The notes beneath the pieces are model-generated. The model did not search any database, was not told where the DNA came from, and worked only from the letters and a program-made list of their open reading frames with translations. Made by a program: the position numbers and the translations under genes. From assembly GCF_001598695.1 (NCBI RefSeq), contig NZ_BCZK01000018.1, positions 40,541-104,540 on the forward strand: DNA of 64,000 bases, read 5' to 3'. The stretch's first letter is position 1. Each line of letters begins with the position of its first letter. Origin of the DNA: Klebsiella oxytoca NBRC 105695. GTDB taxonomy: Bacteria > Pseudomonadota > Gammaproteobacteria > Enterobacterales > Enterobacteriaceae. Positions 59,424 to 64,000 of this stretch are shown here, in pieces.

Positions 59424-59613
59424 GATCTAATTGTTATTCCTTGAAAACCGTAATGCCGTAGCTCACGATTGACGAAAAAAAGGCTGCTCTACACTACGTG
59501 ATGATACGCCAGGATTCCACTTCTGTGGAATTAGCGGTTATAGTGGCACTATCGGGCGCAGGCGGAGAGCCTCATAGCCACCCTACGGAACCACAAAACA
59601 ACGGGAGATGTTC

Positions 59614-60012
59614 ATGACCTGGGAATACGCGCTAATTGGGCTAGTTGTCGGCATCATTATCGGTGCCGTCGCGATGCGTTTTGGCAATCGTAAATTACGC
59701 CAACAGCAGGCGCTGCAGTTTGAACTGGAAAAGAATAAAGCAGAGCTGGAGGAGTACCGCGAAGAGCTGGTGAGCCATTTCGCCCAGAGCGCCGAGCTTC
59801 TGGATAACATGGCGCATGATTACCGCCAGCTGTATCAGCATATGGCGAAAAGCTCCAGCAACCTCCTGCCGGACACCATGGCGGACGCTAATCCGTTCCG
59901 CAATCGTCTGGAAGAGTCCGAAGCGGGCAACGATCAGGCTCCGGTCCAGATGCCGCGCGACTATTCTGAAGGCGCATCCGGTCTGCTGCGCGGCGGTGTA
60001 AAGCGCGATTGA
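59614..60012 (+). CDS. zapG: Cell-envelope/division protein ZapG (YhcB)
   Basis: 132 residues from M-T-W-E-Y-A-L-I-G, the E. coli length; GGGAG lies 7 bases upstream, and an ATG two codons earlier is too close to it. One N-terminal membrane helix (about 4-24) precedes a coiled coil (about 27-85) and a disordered tail. YhcB links division and envelope synthesis in E. coli. It lies before degQ. Confidence 0.95.
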   Translation: MTWEYALIGLVVGIIIGAVAMRFGNRKLRQQQALQFELEKNKAELEEYREELVSHFAQSAELLDNMAHDYRQLYQHMAKSSSNLLPDTMADANPFRNRLEESEAGNDQAPVQMPRDYSEGASGLLRGGVKRD

Positions 60013-60039
60013 TTCGGCAACGCCAGTAAAAATATTTTC

Positions 60040-60064
60040 CGGGCGCACCCTCTGCGCCCGTTTC
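60040..60064 (+). terminator. zapG terminator candidate
   Basis: GGGCGCA/TGCGCCC stem with a 5-base loop, followed by GTTTC; weak U-run, 28 bases after zapG. Confidence 0.5.
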
Positions 60065-60184
60065 AACCTCTCATCCCAGCTACAATTTAACTATTGCCCA
60101 CGTTGTTACCGGGTCGAAAATTCAATAACATCGGGCCATTCGGGACGTTTCCCATACACCTCAGGTTACGAGAGCCAGCAACTA

Positions 60185-61552
60185 ATGAATAAACCAACTT
60201 TGCTGTTGAGTGCGTTAGCGTTAAGCATTGGGTTGTCGTTGTCAGCCTTACCTCCGGCAGCAGCGTCTTTACCGACACAAGTTCCGGGCCAGGGCGCGCT
60301 GCCAAGCCTCGCGCCAATGCTGGAAAAAGTGTTGCCGGCGGTGGTGAGCGTACAGGTTGAGGGTACCGCGTCACCCGCGCAGGATATGCCGGAAGAGTTG
60401 AAAAAATATTTTGGCGACAACGCGCCGCAAGAGCAGGCGCAGCCTTTTGAAGGACTGGGTTCTGGGGTCATCATTGATGCCGCAAAAGGCTACGTGCTGA
60501 CCAATAATCACGTCATTAATCAGGCCCAGAAGATCAGCGTCCAGCTCAACGACGGGCGTGAGTTCGATGCCAAACTGGTCGGCAGCGACGAGCAGAGCGA
60601 TATTGCACTGCTGCAGATCCTCAAGCCCAGTAATTTGACGCAAATCGCTATCGCCGACTCGGACAAGCTGCGGGTTGGCGACTTCGCCGTCGCCGTCGGT
60701 AACCCGTTTGGCCTGGGTCAGACCGCCACATCCGGGATTGTTTCCGCCCTTGGCCGCAGCGGCCTGAACCTTGAGGGGCTGGAAAACTTTATCCAGACCG
60801 ATGCTTCCATTAACCGCGGCAACTCCGGTGGCGCGCTGCTGAATCTCAACGGCGAGCTGATTGGCATCAACACCGCCATTCTGGCCCCGGGCGGCGGCAG
60901 CGTCGGCATTGGTTTCGCCATTCCCAGCAATATGGCAAAAATCCTCTCTCAGCAGCTTATCCAGTTTGGCGAAATCAAACGCGGCCTGTTGGGTATTAAA
61001 GGAATGGAAATGAGCGCGGATATCGCCAAAGCGATGAATCTTGACGTCCAGCGCGGCGCATTCGTTAGCGAAGTCCTGCCAAACTCGGGGTCGGCTAAAG
61101 CGGGCGTTAAATCTGGCGACGTTATCGTCAGCCTGAACGGCAAACCGCTCAACAGCTTCGCCGAACTGCGTTCACGCATCGCCACGACCGAGCCGGGAAC
61201 CAAGGTGAAATTAGGACTATTGCGTGAAGGGAAACCCGTTGAAGTGGAGGTCACGCTGGACAAGAGCACCTCGTCTTCCGCCAGCGCAGAGCTTATCGCT
61301 CCGGCGCTACAGGGCGCATCGTTAAGCGACGGTCAGATGAAGGATGGGACCAAAGGCGTCATCATTGATAACGTCGATAAAGGCAGCCCTGCCGCGCAGG
61401 CCGGCCTGCATAAGGACGATATCATTATTGGCCTCAATCGCGAACGCGTGCGCTCGATTGCCGAACTGCGAAAAGTACTCGAAAGCAAACCGACGGTCAT
61501 TGCACTGAACGTCGTTCGCGGCAGCGAAAGCATCTATCTACTGCTGCGCTAA
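60185..61552 (+). CDS. degQ: Periplasmic serine protease DegQ
   Basis: 455 residues, the E. coli length. A signal peptide ends A-A-A-S (about 27). The HtrA protease domain has N-N-H-V-I-N (His), S-D-I-A-L-L (Asp) and N-S-G-G-A-L (Ser), followed by two PDZ domains. It degrades misfolded periplasmic proteins. It lies 86 bases before degS. Confidence 0.97.
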   Translation: MNKPTLLLSALALSIGLSLSALPPAAASLPTQVPGQGALPSLAPMLEKVLPAVVSVQVEGTASPAQDMPEELKKYFGDNAPQEQAQPFEGLGSGVIIDAAKGYVLTNNHVINQAQKISVQLNDGREFDAKLVGSDEQSDIALLQILKPSNLTQIAIADSDKLRVGDFAVAVGNPFGLGQTATSGIVSALGRSGLNLEGLENFIQTDASINRGNSGGALLNLNGELIGINTAILAPGGGSVGIGFAIPSNMAKILSQQLIQFGEIKRGLLGIKGMEMSADIAKAMNLDVQRGAFVSEVLPNSGSAKAGVKSGDVIVSLNGKPLNSFAELRSRIATTEPGTKVKLGLLREGKPVEVEVTLDKSTSSSASAELIAPALQGASLSDGQMKDGTKGVIIDNVDKGSPAAQAGLHKDDIIIGLNRERVRSIAELRKVLESKPTVIALNVVRGSESIYLLLR

Positions 61553-61560
61553 CTCGCCTT

Positions 61561-61589
61561 CCGGACATCGCGTGCAGTGCGATGTCCGG
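61561..61589 (+). other. degQ-degS intergenic hairpin
   Basis: 11-base perfect stem (61561-61571 with 61579-61589). No T-run follows, so it is likely a stabilising or processing hairpin, or a partial attenuator between the two proteases. Confidence 0.6.
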
Positions 61590-61638
61590 ACAAGTCGTGT
61601 TATGCTTCGCCTGTCTATCCATCAAAGATATCTGCATC

Positions 61639-62700
61639 ATGCCTGCAAAGCTTTTACGTTCGATACTTATCGGTTTGATCGTCGGCGGTTTGCTGCTGGC
61701 CGTCATGCCTTCCCTGCGCCAGTGGCAGCTTTCGCCGACCACGCAATACGATAGCGCGGATGAATCCCCCGCCAGCTATAATTCCGCCGTCCGTCGCGCG
61801 GCGCCTGCGGTCGTCAATGTCTATAACCGCGCCCTTAACAGCACCAGTCATAATCAGTTAACGCTCGGCTCCGGCGTGATCATGGACCAGCGCGGCTATA
61901 TTCTGACCAACAAGCACGTCATCAACGATGCCGATCAGATTATTGTTGCCCTGCAGGATGGCCGGGTCTTTGAAGCGCTGCTGGTCGGCTCAGATACCCT
62001 CACCGATCTGGCGGTATTAAAAATCAACGCCAGCGGCGGTCTGCCGGTTATTCCGATTAACCCGAAACGCGTGCCGCATATCGGTGACGTCGTGCTGGCG
62101 ATTGGCAACCCGTACAACCTCGGGCAAACCATTACCCAGGGCATTATCAGCGCCACCGGGCGTATCGGTCTGAACCCCACTGGGCGCCAGAACTTCCTGC
62201 AGACCGATGCGTCAATCAACCACGGTAACTCCGGCGGCGCGCTGGTGAACTCGCTGGGCGAGCTTATGGGTATCAATACCCTGTCATTTGATAAAAGCAA
62301 CGATGGCGAAACGCCGGAGGGCATCGGCTTTGCGATTCCTTTCCAGCTGGCGACCAAGATTATGGATAAGCTGATCCGCGATGGCCGCGTGATTCGTGGC
62401 TACATTGGGATCAGCGGCCGCGAAATTGCGCCGCTGCACGCGCAGAGCGGCGGCGGTATCGATCAATTGCAGGGGATTGTAGTCAATGATGTGGCGCCGG
62501 AAGGCCCGGCAGCCCAGGCAGGGATCCGCGCCAATGACGTGATTATTTCGGTTAACGATAAACCCGCCGTTTCCGCCCTGGAAACCATGGATCAGGTCGC
62601 AGAGATCCGTCCGGGCTCGGAAATTCCGGTGGTGATTATGCGTGACGATAAAAAAATTACGCTGCATATCGCCGTACAGGAATATCCTGCGACCAACTAA
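61639..62700 (+). CDS. degS: Site-1 protease DegS, activator of sigma-E
   Basis: 353 residues from M-P-A-K-L-L-R-S; the frame opens 19 codons upstream. One N-terminal membrane anchor (about 5-25), a protease domain with N-K-H-V-I-N, T-D-L-A-V-L and G-N-S-G-G-A-L, and a single PDZ domain. DegS cuts RseA when the PDZ binds misfolded porin tails. The loop before L-G-S-G is three residues shorter than in E. coli as I recall it. Confidence 0.96.
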   Translation: MPAKLLRSILIGLIVGGLLLAVMPSLRQWQLSPTTQYDSADESPASYNSAVRRAAPAVVNVYNRALNSTSHNQLTLGSGVIMDQRGYILTNKHVINDADQIIVALQDGRVFEALLVGSDTLTDLAVLKINASGGLPVIPINPKRVPHIGDVVLAIGNPYNLGQTITQGIISATGRIGLNPTGRQNFLQTDASINHGNSGGALVNSLGELMGINTLSFDKSNDGETPEGIGFAIPFQLATKIMDKLIRDGRVIRGYIGISGREIAPLHAQSGGGIDQLQGIVVNDVAPEGPAAQAGIRANDVIISVNDKPAVSALETMDQVAEIRPGSEIPVVIMRDDKKITLHIAVQEYPATN

Positions 62701-62703
62701 CAG

Positions 62704-62721
62704 GCTCCCCGAACGGGGAGC
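62704..62721. terminator. Hairpin between convergent degS and the CitG-like gene
   Basis: GCTCCCC/GGGGAGC with a 4-base loop. AT-rich sequence follows on the plus strand; the U-run is weak. It lies 3 bases after the degS stop. Confidence 0.55.
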
Positions 62722-62726
62722 GCTAT

Positions 62727-63428
62727 TTAATCAGCAAAAATCGGCCCGGCCGGGAATTTCGCCAGAAACCCGGTGACGGCCAGCAGCGACCACAGCCCCG
62801 GCCAGGCAAACTGCCGCTCCCGCAGCTCGTCATCGAGCGTCATCAGCGCAAATTCGCCGTTATCACCCAGTACGCCGCCCTGCCAGAGCAACCGTTGAGC
62901 CTGCTGCCGCGCCCAGGGTGATTCGCTCTTCCAGGCCAGCAGATGCAGCAGCGACTGCTGCAGGCAGACGCCATGAGGATGCTTGTCCCGCAGCAGTCGC
63001 CGGTAAACCGGCAGCGATATGCTGCGCACGGTATAAAATCCGCTGCGGATTTCAGCATCGGCATCCGCCGCGCCGGCACAATACTGACCGGCCAGGTCGC
63101 ACAGACGATTGTGCGTCAGCGCCAGCCCCCGGGCATCCAGATGACCCGCTGCGGCACACAGCAGCCCACTTCTTTGCATCCACGGCGTGGAGTCCCGAAA
63201 TACCGTATCAGGTAGCGCCGGTTCTGTTTCAGCTGCTTTATTTTGCGTACCCGCCTCATAGCAATGGACAAAAAAATCATGGCCTCCGCGGGCAACCGAT
63301 GGGTGCGCTAACAGGTTAAGCGCGGGCTGCAGTTGTTCAACTTCATCTACTGATGCCAGCATGTAATCGATAATGACATCTTTTGTCGATGCCCTGCTTT
63401 CGGGGCGTAATGTTATGGTTTCATTCAT
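62727..63428 (-). CDS. CitG-like protein of the oad operon (degenerate)
   Basis: 233 residues from the ATG at 63428, with a perfect AGGAGG 7 bases upstream. It resembles CitG (triphosphoribosyl-dephospho-CoA synthase): R-S-G-L-L-C-A-A-A-G-H-L (86-97) fits CitG S-L-G-L-L-C-A-A-I-G-R-L. Q-S-L-L-H-L-L-A (158-165), the Q-A-Q-x-L-L-x-x-G-G segment (177-185) and L-L-A-V-T-G-F-L-A (214-222) also align. The CitG signatures P-K-P-G-L-V-D, N-T-H-K-G, G-A-R-G-E and D-T-N-x-x-x-R-G-G are all replaced, so catalysis is unlikely. It lies after oadB, as the last gene of the oad operon. Function unknown. Confidence 0.6.
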   Translation of the reverse strand: MNETITLRPESRASTKDVIIDYMLASVDEVEQLQPALNLLAHPSVARGGHDFFVHCYEAGTQNKAAETEPALPDTVFRDSTPWMQRSGLLCAAAGHLDARGLALTHNRLCDLAGQYCAGAADADAEIRSGFYTVRSISLPVYRRLLRDKHPHGVCLQQSLLHLLAWKSESPWARQQAQRLLWQGGVLGDNGEFALMTLDDELRERQFAWPGLWSLLAVTGFLAKFPAGPIFAD

Positions 63429-63451
63429 CAAAGCCTCCTTATAGGAAATCT

Positions 63452-63530
63452 CCCGGTGGCGCTGCGCTGACCGGGCTACGGGTCCGTGCAGTCTGGTGGC
63501 CCGGATAAGCCGTTTACGGCGCAATCCGGG
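63452..63530. repeat. BIME of two REP units between oadB and the CitG-like gene
   Basis: Unit one (63452-63480) is an imperfect palindrome with CCCGGTGGCGCTGCGCTGAC, nearly the same as 4445-4470. Unit two (63498-63530) has the classical GCCCGGATAAGCCG…CGGCGCAATCCGG form. The pair sits in the 115-base gap between the two genes. They may stabilise the upstream oad mRNA or limit expression of the last gene. Confidence 0.8.
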
Positions 63531-63543
63531 GAAAGGTAACGAT

Positions 63544-64000
63544 TCACATCGCCAGCACGTACTTGAGCATCACCCCGGCGGCAATCGCCGAGCCAATCAC
63601 CCCCGCCACGTTCGGCCCCATCGCGTGCATCAGCAGGAAGTTCTGCGCGTCCGACTCCAGCCCCACCTTATTCGACACCCTTGCCGCCATCGGCACCGCC
63701 GACACCCCGGCGGAGCCAATCAGCGGGTTGATTTTGTGCCGGCTGCACAGGTTCAGCAGCTTCGCCATCAGCACGCCCGCCGCCGTGCCCACGCAGAACG
63801 CTGTCACCCCCAGCACCAGTATCCCCAGCGTCTGCGGCTGCAGGAACTTGTCCGCCACCAGCTTCGCGCCCACCGATAATCCGAGGAATATCGTCACGAT
63901 ATTTATCAGCCCGTTCTGCACCGTGTCGCTCAGGCGCTCCACCACCCCGCTCTCGCGCATCAGGTTGCCGAAGCAGAACATCCCCAGCAGCGGCGCCGCA
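63544..64000 (-). CDS. oadB: Oxaloacetate decarboxylase beta subunit, C-terminal part (cut by edge)
   Basis: About 152 C-terminal residues of a 433-residue membrane protein; the start is beyond the right edge. Counting from the expected C-terminus (433), the residues known from the Klebsiella enzyme as Na+ or coupling residues are all present: N373, G377, S382 and R389, within [17 protein letters not shown]. OadB decarboxylates carboxybiotin on OadA and pumps Na+ across the inner membrane during citrate or tartrate fermentation. oadA and oadG should follow to the right. Confidence 0.93.
   Translation of the reverse strand, partial: AAPLLGMFCFGNLMRESGVVERLSDTVQNGLINIVTIFLGLSVGAKLVADKFLQPQTLGILVLGVTAFCVGTAAGVLMAKLLNLCSRHKINPLIGSAGVSAVPMAARVSNKVGLESDAQNFLLMHAMGPNVAGVIGSAIAAGVMLKYVLAM

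Overview
This window is chromosomal DNA of an enterobacterium, most likely of the Klebsiella/Raoultella group. Nearly every gene matches, in order and length, the Escherichia coli region from nlpI-pnp to degS. The sigma-54 protein looks closer to the Klebsiella form than to the E. coli form. argG lies directly beside the leucine tRNA gene without yhbX, the intergenic REP units have the sequence I associate with Klebsiella, and an oxaloacetate decarboxylase (oad) operon follows degS. The species call is inference from remembered sequences; no search was run.

Layout. 1-9450 (minus strand): the metY-rimP-nusA-infB-rbfA-truB-rpsO-pnp-nlpI transcription, translation and RNA-decay operon. 9450-11350: argG with a tandem ArgR operator, and tRNA-Leu(GAG). 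11350-17400: secG, glmM-folP, ftsH-rlmE and divergent yhbY. 17400-25800: greA, dacB, the rplU-rpmA-yhbE-obgE operon, ispB, sfsB, murA, ibaG. 25900-37120: two divergent envelope blocks, mlaFEDCB for retrograde phospholipid transport and yrbG-kdsD-kdsC-lptC-lptA-lptB for lipopolysaccharide, followed by rpoN-hpf-ptsN-rapZ-npr (sigma-54, ribosome hibernation, nitrogen PTS). 37160-41120: mtgA, elbB, the ArcZ small RNA and arcB.

Accessory material lies in three places. (i) 41266-42330 holds an orphan short-form mannonate dehydratase with a CRP-like site upstream. (ii) 50017-55132 holds a five-gene chaperone-usher operon of the GltF/YhcA/YhcD type (pilin, chaperone, usher, lipoprotein, pilin), convergent to gltBD. 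(iii) From 62727 to the right edge is the end of an oad operon. Its last gene encodes a 233-residue protein that resembles CitG, the triphosphoribosyl-dephospho-CoA synthase, but has lost every CitG signature motif I can recall.

The rest of the right side is conserved: gltBD, sspAB, rplM-rpsI, zapE, zapG, degQ and degS. The best candidates for undescribed biology are the CitG-like protein tied to the sodium-pumping decarboxylase and the lipidated subunit of the fimbrial operon. No CRISPR array, insertion sequence, prophage or integrase was seen.
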